From Lachnotalea glycerini (GTDB lineage Bacteria > Bacillota > Clostridia > Lachnospirales > Lachnospiraceae): 64,000 bases of DNA. Numbering within the stretch: position 1 is the first letter of the stretch; every line of letters begins with the position of its first letter. The notes beneath the pieces are model-generated. The model searched no databases. It was not told the origin of the DNA and was given only the letters and a program-made list of their open reading frames with translations. Positions 9,889 to 17,970 of the stretch are shown here, piece after piece. Location of the stretch: assembly GCF_003201285.1 (NCBI RefSeq), contig NZ_QICS01000002.1, positions 613,316 through 677,315 of the forward strand. Reading direction: 5' to 3'. Position numbers and translations under genes: made by a program.

Positions 9889-10614
9889 ATGTTTAGAATA
9901 GCCATTTGTGATGATGAGAAATATTTTTGTGAAAGTATAAGAGATTATATTTTTCATTATTTGAAAAGAGCAGCAATATTATGTGAGGTTGATACATTTT
10001 GCTCAGGCAAAGAGTTTATTGAGCTTGGAATAGAGATGGTAAGATATAATGTTGTCTTTTTAGATATTAATATGAAAGAAATGGATGGTATTCTTACAGC
10101 TAAGAAAATACGTGATATCAGTAAAGAAATGTTTATTGTCTTTGTAACTGCGTATGTAAATTATACTTTAGAGGGCTATAAAGTGGATGCAATACGTTAT
10201 TTGTTAAAGGATAATGCTAATTTTGAGAACACTCTTAGTGAATGTATGGAAGCAATCATAGACAAGATGAATTATCGTGTTGTGAAGAAGAATTTTGATT
10301 TTATGGAAGGAACCAGAGAATTATTTTTGGAAAGAATATTGTATATTGAAAGTCGATTACATAAATTAGAATTTCATGTTATGGAACATGAGATGAAAGT
10401 TTATACAATGTATAATCGATTGAATGAACTAGAAAAAAGTTTAGCTAAATACGGATTTATCAGAATTCACCAAAGTTATCTTGTTAACATCAAATATATT
10501 AAAGGTATTGCAGGCTATAAAGCTATCTTAAACAATGGAGTAGAATTAATTGTACCAAAGGCCAGATATAAAAGTGTAAGAGACATGTTTATATCATATA
10601 GAGGAGAAATATAA
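9889..10614 (+). CDS. LytTR response regulator (AgrA-like)
   Basis: 241-residue regulator. An N-terminal receiver has AICDDEK and phosphoacceptor D in NVVFLDINMKEMDG; a C-terminal LytTR DNA-binding domain includes ILYIESRLHKLEF and IRIHQSYLVNIKYI. The start is uncertain: ATG at 9889 and at 9880 are both possible after a G-rich ribosome site, and the longer frame runs back into the terminator stem. I use 9889 because MFRIAICDDE is the usual beginning of this family. Its stop codon abuts the kinase start. With the AgrC, AgrB and AgrD genes that follow it should be the quorum-sensing output regulator. Confidence 0.9.
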   Translation: MFRIAICDDEKYFCESIRDYIFHYLKRAAILCEVDTFCSGKEFIELGIEMVRYNVVFLDINMKEMDGILTAKKIRDISKEMFIVFVTAYVNYTLEGYKVDAIRYLLKDNANFENTLSECMEAIIDKMNYRVVKKNFDFMEGTRELFLERILYIESRLHKLEFHVMEHEMKVYTMYNRLNELEKSLAKYGFIRIHQSYLVNIKYIKGIAGYKAILNNGVELIVPKARYKSVRDMFISYRGEI

Positions 10615-11925
10615 ATGTATTTATATTTGCAAAGTTTTTTAATTGTAGTGCTAGAGACTTTTTGCTGTAAAATATTTTTTGAAGCCTTTGGAGATAAACG
10701 TTCCAAGCATAACGTATGGAAATATTATGGTCAATTGACGTTAATGATTTTTATAATTTATTTAAGTGCTGTATATCTTGCAGATTTTTTCATAATAAAA
10801 CAGGTATTGGTCATTAGTTTTATTGCGCTTGTTTTCTATAATTACATAAATGTAAGAATTAAAACGGCGGTGGTTTTGTCTGTGCTGTTCCAAAGTTTAC
10901 TATTGGTAGGAGATTATTTATCCTACTCCATTATTAAAGTTCTCTCTTTGAATAACTGCATTTTAGAAAGACATTATTTGACTAGTAGTAATCTGGTTAT
11001 CGTAGTTTGTAAAATATCTCTATTTTTATTAGTTATCGCAATTAAAAAAAATATTAGTAATGTATCAACTGAAATATTAGGAGATTGGGAGTGGCTTCGA
11101 TTTTTATTTTTTCCAATATTTACAATTGGCACGATTACAGCTATGATTTCGAGTTTTGGGACAATTGAAAACCAAAAACAGGCTAATGTACTAATTATTA
11201 TAGCTCTTGGATTAATTGGTATGAATATAACAGTCTTTTATCTGGTGGCTGATATAATAGAAAGAGAATTAAAGATTCATCAGAATAACATATTTGAAAT
11301 GCAAGTGAAAAATCAGACTTCTATGTATCAGTCTATATCAGAAAATTTTGATAAGCAGAAAAGAAAAACACATGAATACAAAAACCAGATTATCTGCATA
11401 GAGTCTTTGATCAGAAATAAAAAATATAGTGAACTGGAATGCTATGTTAAGGAAATCGGAGGTAATTTGAGCCGGGAATTGGACGCAATTGATACAAACA
11501 ATGTAATTGTTAATGCGATATTGAATACAAAATATCAAGAAGCGATTGAAAAAAATATTGTTTTTGTATTTAAAATTAATGATCTTTCCAAAATACAAAT
11601 CAGTGATGAGGATTTGGTTATTATTCTATCAAATCTGTTGAATAACGCCCTTGAAGCATGTGAAAGGTGTATTGACAAAAGAATCTTAAAGCTTAAGCTG
11701 ATTATGGAAGAAGACAACATTATTATTTCAGTAAAAAATACTTATCAAGATCCCATTGATATTGACAACGGAGAAATAAAAACCACAAAGTGGGAACATA
11801 AGGAGGAGCATGGAAACGGAATAAAAAACATTATTATTACAATAGAAAAATACAATGGTTCCTATATTATTAATAATAATCAAAATGAGTTTTATTTTTC
11901 AATTATTATACCATCCAATTGTTAG
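10615..11925 (+). CDS. GHKL sensor kinase (AgrC-like)
   Basis: 436-residue peptide-sensing kinase. Six or so membrane helices fill roughly the first 210 residues. A coiled linker with a phosphoaccepting His in KTHEYKNQI follows, then a GHKL ATPase domain with the N-box NLLNNALEACE and glycine box EEHGNGIKN. This matches AgrC/ComD-type receptors for cyclic peptide pheromones. The gene starts immediately after the regulator stop codon, with its ribosome site GAGGAGA inside that gene. A terminator follows, so kinase and regulator form a unit separate from the peptide-producing genes. Confidence 0.9.
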   Translation: MYLYLQSFLIVVLETFCCKIFFEAFGDKRSKHNVWKYYGQLTLMIFIIYLSAVYLADFFIIKQVLVISFIALVFYNYINVRIKTAVVLSVLFQSLLLVGDYLSYSIIKVLSLNNCILERHYLTSSNLVIVVCKISLFLLVIAIKKNISNVSTEILGDWEWLRFLFFPIFTIGTITAMISSFGTIENQKQANVLIIIALGLIGMNITVFYLVADIIERELKIHQNNIFEMQVKNQTSMYQSISENFDKQKRKTHEYKNQIICIESLIRNKKYSELECYVKEIGGNLSRELDAIDTNNVIVNAILNTKYQEAIEKNIVFVFKINDLSKIQISDEDLVIILSNLLNNALEACERCIDKRILKLKLIMEEDNIIISVKNTYQDPIDIDNGEIKTTKWEHKEEHGNGIKNIIITIEKYNGSYIINNNQNEFYFSIIIPSNC

Positions 11926-11962
11926 AAAAGGCTTCTGCATATATAAGATGTAGTAGCCTTTT
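11926..11962 (+). terminator. Terminator between agrC-like and agrB-like genes
   Basis: The outer arms AAAAGGCT and AGCCTTTT, extended by CTGCAT with ATGTAG across a T-T mismatch, form a stem ending in a short T run. It splits the agr locus into two transcription units. Confidence 0.8.
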
Positions 11963-12067
11963 AGGTGTATATTTTCTGATGAAAATAGTCATTTTCTGCA
12001 AGGCTAATTGATTATTTTTTGTATTTTTATATACTTAAGTCAGGAGGTGTAATAAAACTTTCACATC

Positions 12068-12096
12068 TTTCGTACGTTAAGTGGGGGCTTCGTACA
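12068..12096 (+). repeat. Direct repeat TTCGTAC in agrB leader
   Basis: TTTCGTACG at 12068-12076 and CTTCGTACA at 12088-12096 are direct repeats set 20 bases apart. TACGTTAAG at 12073-12081 also resembles LytTR-type target sites. This could be a binding site for the local AgrA-like regulator, but it lies only just upstream of the agrB start, so the role is uncertain. Confidence 0.35.
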
Positions 12097-12109
12097 AATG
12101 GAGGAAAAA

Positions 12110-12688
12110 ATGATTGAAAAGATAGCAAAAGTTTTGGTAAGTCAAATGGTAGAGGAAAAACTGATAGTCAGGAATAGAATGGATCATTATATATATGCTT
12201 TCATTATAATATCGGAAAGGTTTATAACCGTTACCACAATACTTATAATAAGTGCAATATTGCAATTATTTATACCGACTTTATTCTTTTTAATCTTTTT
12301 CCTATCCTTAAGGCAAAGAACTGGAGGATACCATGCAGATACATTTGGACAATGCTATTTGTTTACAATTTTGACCTATATTGCATTAGCAAAGGGATAT
12401 ATTTTTTTTCAAAATCATTTTGTATTATGGACTGTAATGGTTATAATATCAGATTTAATTGTTATGACAATTGGGACTTTAAATCATCCTAATATGCAAT
12501 TGAATTTACGTGAATTGAAAGAATCCAAAAAATTAGCAAGGTTGGTTATATTATTGGAAAACAGCGTGATAGTTATATTATTAATTGTGCAAATTAATCC
12601 AGTATGTGTATACTTTATGTCAAGTGCAATGATATTGTGCGCCATGTTACTATGTTTAGCAAAAATACTAAAACAGGAGGTAGAATAA
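12110..12688 (+). CDS. agrB: AgrB-like autoinducer-processing endopeptidase
   Basis: 192-residue membrane cysteine protease that trims and cyclises the AgrD precursor. The ATG at 12110 is preferred over 12098 because GGAGG at 12100-12104 is correctly spaced only for the later start. The AgrB signature RQRTGGYHADTFGQC contains the catalytic His and Cys. Four to five hydrophobic helices follow. The stop codon is 2 bases before the agrD start, and agrD's AGGAGG lies inside the end of agrB, so the two are coupled. Confidence 0.93.
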   Translation: MIEKIAKVLVSQMVEEKLIVRNRMDHYIYAFIIISERFITVTTILIISAILQLFIPTLFFLIFFLSLRQRTGGYHADTFGQCYLFTILTYIALAKGYIFFQNHFVLWTVMVIISDLIVMTIGTLNHPNMQLNLRELKESKKLARLVILLENSVIVILLIVQINPVCVYFMSSAMILCAMLLCLAKILKQEVE

Positions 12689-12690
12689 CG

Positions 12691-12828
12691 ATGATGAACA
12701 AAAAGATGAACAAAGGACTTTTAAAGGTAGTAGAGCGTATTACAAGAATAGAGTTAGATAAAAATTCATCAAAACGGCCACCATTTTGTGCCGGAATATA
12801 TCATCAGCCCAAAAGACCTAAGAATTAG
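12691..12828 (+). CDS. agrD: AgrD-like cyclic lactone autoinducer precursor
   Basis: 45-residue pheromone precursor. An amphipathic N-terminus, MMNKKMNKGLLKVVERITR, is followed by the core segment PPFCAGIYHQPKRPKN. C33 should form the thiolactone with a downstream residue, probably Y37 or H38. The charged QPK.P tail is the usual recognition tail removed by AgrB in clostridial AgrD peptides. AGGAGGT lies 9 bases before the ATG. The exact ring size cannot be read from sequence. The end of the gene overlaps another ORF in a different frame. Confidence 0.9.
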   Translation: MMNKKMNKGLLKVVERITRIELDKNSSKRPPFCAGIYHQPKRPKN

Positions 12829-13315
12829 GCAGATTATTCATAGCAAGGAAGCCCAAAATGATTTTACTATACCAGTTATAAAATGCACCATAGATACTGA
12901 TATTGATGAAATTAAGTTATTAACTGAATTAAGAGAAGCTTTTCATGAGGATAGTTATAACATCTATACTGTAAGTTTTTTAACGGAAAGTGTTTTGTAT
13001 AATTTGGAATATATACCGAAAGAACTGTCAAAAAAAAGGTATATTGAAAAGATTTTGGATTTTGTCTACTGGCAGACTTATGACAAACAAAGTGATGGTA
13101 TTTTGATAGCCGTTCCACCTGAACTTTCAGAAGATATGCTTATCGATGCAGATATTGAGATCCTATTTGAAAGTGAAAAAGAAAATAAAAAAGTCTGTTT
13201 TAATTGTGAAAATAATCAGTATATTCAGATTTACAAAGCTTTAACAAAGGATTCTGTTATGGAAATTTACATGTATTTAAAGGATAGACTGGCACAGGAT
13301 GAATGTGAGTATTAA
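12788..13315 (+). CDS. Unrecognised protein overlapping agrD, start unclear
   Basis: I do not recognise this 175-residue product. Its composition looks like a soluble alpha/beta protein, with acidic and aromatic stretches such as FLTESVLYNLEYIPKEL and QSDGILIAVPPEL. No membrane helix or signal peptide is visible. The only standard start is a GTG at 12788 that has no ribosome site and lies inside agrD. The next Met is more than 110 residues in. Translation could begin at a non-standard ATT near 12833, could follow a +1 slip at CCC AAA A near the end of agrD, or the gene may be damaged. Its position makes it part of the agrBD transcript. Confidence 0.6.
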   Translation: MPEYIISPKDLRIRQIIHSKEAQNDFTIPVIKCTIDTDIDEIKLLTELREAFHEDSYNIYTVSFLTESVLYNLEYIPKELSKKRYIEKILDFVYWQTYDKQSDGILIAVPPELSEDMLIDADIEILFESEKENKKVCFNCENNQYIQIYKALTKDSVMEIYMYLKDRLAQDECEY

Positions 13316-13378
13316 AAAGCAGTGAAAAGGCTAGTAAGCTTAATTAGTAATTTTAAGAAAACAGTTATGCTATATTTC

Positions 13379-14233
13379 CTACTTTACAAAACTGTCCAAT
13401 ACAAACTGTATGCCGCAAAGCGTGTCAATTCCAGAGCTATGACCGATGGAACAAAATGCTTGATAGATATCCTGATATGAAACGTTTGTTGTCAACATCT
13501 TGACTGCGTAACTATAATTATTATTTAGTGTAGCTTCTAAAAAAGCAGCACTGATATCGTTGGTTTTCTTTAGGCTTTGATAGACTTTTTTTTGAACTGC
13601 TGCTTCAAATGCAATAGAAGCAGCAGTTCTTTTCAGCAGATGCATACCTGCTAATAAACCACAAAGAAAGTCATCTCCGCTTGGAGTTAAGCCAATACCA
13701 AGTCCAATTAATTTAACAATTTCTTTAGCTGCATCGTCGTAACACTGCTTGTTTAATAAATTAAGGCAAGCATTCATGTGAGATTTGGCAACTTTTAGAA
13801 TAGGTGTTACTTCTACTAGTGGAGAATTGTTTGAAATGGCCTCAAAACCACCAAGATTTTCAGAGGCAGATATCATAGTTGTAATTTGTTTTTTTAAATT
13901 ATTAAGTTCTAAAGTTGTTAGTACAGTTTTTAATTCTAAATCATGAATCTGTGCCTTTTTAAATACAAAAAAATGAGAGTTAATTTTAAGCCCATCAGAA
14001 AGAATGTTAACTTGATCACTATGATCAATATGCATAGAGAAAAGTTCGTTTTCCGTGATATTTGTGATAAGGCTGATTGGTGATAATGGAGATCGACTGA
14101 CCTGTATAGCAAGAAGTTTCTTACCGAATATAAGATTTATCGTTTTATTGTATACAGAATGAATACTTGCATCATAATTACCTCTTAAAATGGCATTTGC
14201 GTAATTTGATAAATCAGTTATATTACATTTCAT
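13379..14233 (-). CDS. allH: AllH-like subunit of oxamate carbamoyltransferase (DUF2877)
   Basis: 284-residue cytosolic protein of the DUF2877/YlbF family, with the family's conserved core GLGIGLTPSGDDFLCGLL near residue 190. In E. coli the AllF, AllG and AllH products (formerly FdrA, YlbE, YlbF) together split oxalurate into oxamate and carbamoyl phosphate. The ATG at 14233 is preferred because GGGGGA lies 8 bases upstream; the longer TTG version would start inside that ribosome site. Here it is transcribed away from the rest of the pathway, divergent from the pucG-like gene, with an operator-like palindrome between them. The partner subunits are fused in the gene at 22473. Confidence 0.82.
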   Translation of the reverse strand: MKCNITDLSNYANAILRGNYDASIHSVYNKTINLIFGKKLLAIQVSRSPLSPISLITNITENELFSMHIDHSDQVNILSDGLKINSHFFVFKKAQIHDLELKTVLTTLELNNLKKQITTMISASENLGGFEAISNNSPLVEVTPILKVAKSHMNACLNLLNKQCYDDAAKEIVKLIGLGIGLTPSGDDFLCGLLAGMHLLKRTAASIAFEAAVQKKVYQSLKKTNDISAAFLEATLNNNYSYAVKMLTTNVSYQDIYQAFCSIGHSSGIDTLCGIQFVLDSFVK

Positions 14234-14248
14234 ATTAAAATCCCCCAA

Positions 14249-14768
14249 TTAAAATTTATGTTTGAGCAAATCAAAAATGATATCTTATAGTAACAGAATA
14301 CTATGTATCATTCAATATCGCAAGGATTAAAAAAAGGTTTGTATAATTTTAAAAACAATAAATAATTGTTACAAGATAAAAATAAAAAATAGATAAAAAT
14401 GGGAATTAAATCCAAAAATGTTTTAAAAAAAGTTGTGTATTGTGCACTAGTAACGAAGAATAAAAAATAAAATTAGCACATATTGATATTGTATTTTTCA
14501 AAATTATATTTTAATATAAAATCATATATTAAAATATGGTTGACCATTGTTTTGGAAAATAAATTACTAATAGTGTTTATTCATTTAATTCTTTTTAAAC
14601 TATAGCGAAATAAGAGATTCAGCATGGATGGGAAGCTTTACAAGAATAGAAACGAAATGAAAAAATGTTTAAAGTAGATTTAGGTTGGCTCATACATAAA
14701 TGTAAATTAAATATAAAATAGTGTAGTGTAGATGTGCTAAGTTACAAATTAAGAAAGAGGATAAAATT
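14249..14768. promoter_or_regulatory. Divergent promoter region, allH / pucG
   Basis: About 520 AT-rich bases without a credible gene. The clearest signal is the operator-like ATGGTTGACCAT at 14536-14547. TTGACC within it could serve as a -35 for the rightward genes, with only weak -10 matches near 14563. No terminator or known riboswitch is apparent. Confidence 0.5.
14536..14547. promoter_or_regulatory. FadR/GntR-type operator ATGGTTGACCAT
   Basis: Inverted half-sites ATGGT and ACCAT flank a TG centre. The same core TGGTTGACCA occurs before the allE-like gene at 20510, and GGTCGACC occurs before the symporter gene at 16591. The likely binder is the GntR-domain regulator encoded at 28356. 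Confidence 0.6.
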
Positions 14769-16001
14769 ATGAATTTTAGAGAAATTAATCCATCTCCCAG
14801 AATGTTGATGTGTCCAGGGCCAGTAGAAGCCGATCCCAGAGTTTTACGTGCAATGTCCGCACATATATTAGGACAGTTTGATCCCGAGTTTACGAGTCTA
14901 ATGGAAGAAACTCAAGAGATGCTTCGTTTGGTATTTCAGACAAAAAATACACAAACTTTTGTCGTAGATTCAACTTCAAGAGGGGGCTTAGAGACTGTTC
15001 TGACTGGAGCAATTTGTCCAGGAGATAAAGTTCTAATTCCTGCTTTTGGACGTTTTGGTTACCTGCTTGCGGAAATTCTGGAACGATGCAATGCAGATGT
15101 TACGTTGATTGAAACTGAATGGGGAACAGTATTTGCTCCAGAACAGATTGAAGAGGAATTGAAAAAGAAAAGCTATAAGGCAGTTGCGTGTATTCATGGA
15201 GAAACATCAACATCTATGATGCAACCATTAGATGAAGTGGGAAAGATATGTAAGAGACATGGTGCATTATTGATTGTTGACACGGTAGCAACACTAGGAG
15301 GAGCAGAAGTAAAAGTAGATGAATGGAATATTGATGCTTGTATAGCAGGTACACAAAAATGTATATCAGCACCGTCAGGTTCTGCCCTGATTAGTTATAA
15401 TAGAGCAATTGAAGAAATCATTCTGTCTAGAAAAAAGGTAGAAAAGGGTATTCGCACAGTAGAGGATATAGATGGAAAGCTTCCTCAAATTCCAAGCAAT
15501 TATCTGGATCTTGCACAATTGCAAGATTACTGGAGTCCACGCCATTTGAATCATCATACAGAAGCCACTAGTATGCAGTATGCAATACATGAAGCGTTAA
15601 GGTGTGTGCTAATGGAAAGCTTGGAAGAGCGTTTCTTGCGTCATAAATTAAATGATAAAGCACTATGTGCTGGATTAAAAGCTATGGGAATCTCAATCTT
15701 TGGCGATTTAGAAAATAAAATGCCAGTTGTGACAGCAATAGAAATTCCAGAAGGAATTGATGGAAAAGTCTTAAGATATGAAATGCTAAATGATTTTGGA
15801 ATTGAAGTGGCTACATCTTTTGGACCGTTAGATGGAAAAGTAATACGTATAGGTAATATGGGCTACTCAAGTCAAAAAAGGAATATTCTTTTTACGCTGG
15901 GAGCATTAGAAGCAATACTTTTGAAAAATAATGTTAAAATTTCAGCCGGTGATGGTGTTGCAGCAGCATTGCAAGTATATTGTTGTGCAAATGGGAATTA
16001 A
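14769..16001 (+). CDS. pucG: (S)-ureidoglycine-glyoxylate aminotransferase
   Basis: 410-residue PLP-dependent class V aminotransferase. It transfers the amino group of (S)-ureidoglycine to glyoxylate, giving oxalurate and glycine. It resembles Bacillus PucG along its length: PGPVEADPRVLRAMS, GQFDPEF, TSRGGLE, FGRFGYLL, ETEWGTVF, HGETST, and AGTQKCISAPSG with PLP lysine K197. The Gln in GQFDPEF corresponds to a ureidoglycine-contacting residue in PucG. AGAAAGAGG lies before the ATG. It is the first gene rightward of the allH divergent region and is followed by a terminator. AllE, which drains the same intermediate another way, is also encoded nearby. Confidence 0.88.
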   Translation: MNFREINPSPRMLMCPGPVEADPRVLRAMSAHILGQFDPEFTSLMEETQEMLRLVFQTKNTQTFVVDSTSRGGLETVLTGAICPGDKVLIPAFGRFGYLLAEILERCNADVTLIETEWGTVFAPEQIEEELKKKSYKAVACIHGETSTSMMQPLDEVGKICKRHGALLIVDTVATLGGAEVKVDEWNIDACIAGTQKCISAPSGSALISYNRAIEEIILSRKKVEKGIRTVEDIDGKLPQIPSNYLDLAQLQDYWSPRHLNHHTEATSMQYAIHEALRCVLMESLEERFLRHKLNDKALCAGLKAMGISIFGDLENKMPVVTAIEIPEGIDGKVLRYEMLNDFGIEVATSFGPLDGKVIRIGNMGYSSQKRNILFTLGALEAILLKNNVKISAGDGVAAALQVYCCANGN

Positions 16002-16096
16002 AGTATGCCCATATATTTTGTGCTGCTATAATAATCAAGTAGCAATTTTTAATTAAAAGTTGATGCGGATTCTAAGTTTATTTACAATATAAAAAG

Positions 16097-16166
16097 AAAA
16101 AAGAAGCTAGAAATGGGTATTGTTTGTTCTGTTTTCAAAAGGACTTTTCCATTCGGCTTCTTTTTT
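16097..16166 (+). terminator. Terminator after pucG-like gene
   Basis: The outer stem pairs AAAAAAGAAGC at 16097-16107 with GCTTCTTTTTT at 16156-16166. AAATGG pairs with CCATT inside, and T residues follow. Confidence 0.85.
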
Positions 16167-16716
16167 GTGGATATAATGTGATTTTCGTCTATTATGTATC
16201 TTTTTATCTCCCTTAATCTGAATTTTTTCTCACGTTAATGATTTCGTCACCCTATCTTGGTTGACGGATTGTCTTTTGCGAAAAGGCTATCCTTTAAATA
16301 TCAAATAACTTTTTTAAAATTGGATTTGACGGTATAAAAATAGGGCAGAATGGTAACATAGGTACTACATATTGTTTAATTATATAGTTGCTAAAAACTG
16401 GTAAACCTATTGTAAAAAAAAGAATATTTTCAAAAAGCCAAATAAATAAAAACGTAAATTAGCTTAATAAAATCATAGAATAATCAAAATATTTGTGCAA
16501 TATCAATAAATTATTAATGGTATTTTTATCATATATTCATATTGTGCTTTTTTATTGTATAGTTTAAGATACAATCATAGATTAAAAAAAGGTCGACCGG
16601 AAACATATTTTTTAAATTATTTTTATTTTACAAAACGAATAATATAGACAAGGAGGCAAGTTAAAACTCATATTTAGAAGCGTTGAAATAATTAAAAACA
16701 AAGGAGAGGTAAAAGG
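16167..16716. promoter_or_regulatory. Long promoter region before symporter gene
   Basis: About 550 bases without a gene. It contains a partial operator TGGTTGACGG at 16258-16267 and the palindrome GGTCGACC at 16591-16598, then an AT-rich stretch leading to AAAGGAGAGGT before the ATG. I see no riboswitch I can name. Confidence 0.45.
16591..16598. promoter_or_regulatory. Operator GGTCGACC before symporter/allC
   Basis: A perfect 8-base palindrome that matches the core of the TGGTTGACCA sites at 14537 and 20510. It lies about 120 bases before the symporter start codon. Confidence 0.5.
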
Positions 16717-17970
16717 ATGGAACAAACAACAAAGAAAAGAAGTTTATCCATATCTTTAACTACACAAATTTTAATTGCTACTGTTGGTGGTATTGTATTT
16801 GGTTCTTTAATTGGAGAGTGGGCGGCAAATTTAAAATTTATTGGAGACATTTTTATTCGTTTAATTCAAATGTCGGTTGTACTTTTGGTTATGACTTCTG
16901 TGTCTGCAGCGGTTGGGAGCGGAGATGGACAAGGTGTTGGAAAGATGGGGTTCCACACATTTAAATGGATTATTGGATTCACATTAGTATCAGCTGCGAT
17001 TGGGCTAATGCTTGCACAGGTTATTCAACCAGGAGTAGGTATTACTATTACAGATGCCAGCGCAACATATGAGGCGGTAGAGACAACTTCTATGCAGGAG
17101 ACACTATTAGGTTTTGTATCTACTAATGTTGTTAGTTCTATGGCATCGGGCGCTATGATTCCTTGTATTGTGTTTGCATTATTTTTTGGCGTTGCAATGG
17201 GAGCTTATACACGTCAAAGTGGCAACAAAAACATGATCGAATTTATTACCGGATTTAATCAGATTGTAATGAATATTATTAAAATAGTTATGAAGATTGC
17301 TCCGGTTGGTATCTTTTGTTTGTTGGCAAATGTTGCAGGTGCAACGGGATTCAAAGTAGTTATCCCAATGGGCAAATTTTTAGGTGCGCTATTGATAGGC
17401 GATATCATTCAATTTGTACTTTATGTTCCGTTTACAGCAATGCTATGCAAAGTAAACCTGTTTAAGATGCCAAAGAAATATAGCAAAATGTCAATGATGG
17501 CATTAACAACAACTTCTTCTGCAATCTGTCTTCCGACAAAAATTGAAGATGCTGTGACAAAATTTGGGGTAAGTCGTAAAGTAGCTGATTTTACAGGTCC
17601 AATTACGATGTCAATGAACAGTTGCGGTGCAGTACAGTGTTATGTACTTGCTATCTTTTTCATGAGCCAGGCAACAGGCGTTGTTCTTACTCCTTCACAA
17701 ATGGGTATGGCTATCCTCTTATCGTGCTTAATGTGTATGGGAACCATTGTTGTTCCTGGTGGCATGGTAATTACTTACACTTTTCTTGCAACATCACTTG
17801 GCTTACCGCTTGAGAGTATTGCAATATTGATTGGTATTGACTGGTTCGCAGGTATGTTTAGAACAATTATGAATGTAGACGTAGATGTTTTGATTGGTAT
17901 GCTGGTATCTAGTAAACTTGGTGAACTGGACAGAGACGTATACAATGAGACAAAGGTGGTAGAATATTGA
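16717..17970 (+). CDS. Dicarboxylate/amino acid:cation symporter (DAACS family)
   Basis: 417-residue membrane transporter of the GltP/DctA family, with repeated hydrophobic helices and the serine-rich re-entrant region around TTTSSAICLPT plus the late MSMNSCGAVQ segment. It should drive uptake of an anionic substrate with Na+ or H+. It lies upstream of and overlaps the allantoate amidohydrolase gene, inside the ureide island. No allantoin permease or allantoinase gene is present, so import of allantoate, a carboxylate, is a reasonable inference. A strong ribosome site AAAGGAGAGGT precedes the ATG, after a long leader with an operator-like palindrome. Confidence 0.85.
   Translation: MEQTTKKRSLSISLTTQILIATVGGIVFGSLIGEWAANLKFIGDIFIRLIQMSVVLLVMTSVSAAVGSGDGQGVGKMGFHTFKWIIGFTLVSAAIGLMLAQVIQPGVGITITDASATYEAVETTSMQETLLGFVSTNVVSSMASGAMIPCIVFALFFGVAMGAYTRQSGNKNMIEFITGFNQIVMNIIKIVMKIAPVGIFCLLANVAGATGFKVVIPMGKFLGALLIGDIIQFVLYVPFTAMLCKVNLFKMPKKYSKMSMMALTTTSSAICLPTKIEDAVTKFGVSRKVADFTGPITMSMNSCGAVQCYVLAIFFMSQATGVVLTPSQMGMAILLSCLMCMGTIVVPGGMVITYTFLATSLGLPLESIAILIGIDWFAGMFRTIMNVDVDVLIGMLVSSKLGELDRDVYNETKVVEY

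Noticed and set aside
12604..12690. Longer N-terminus for AgrD from the upstream ATG
   Set aside because: It would overlap agrB heavily, while AGGAGGT is correctly placed for the ATG at 12691.
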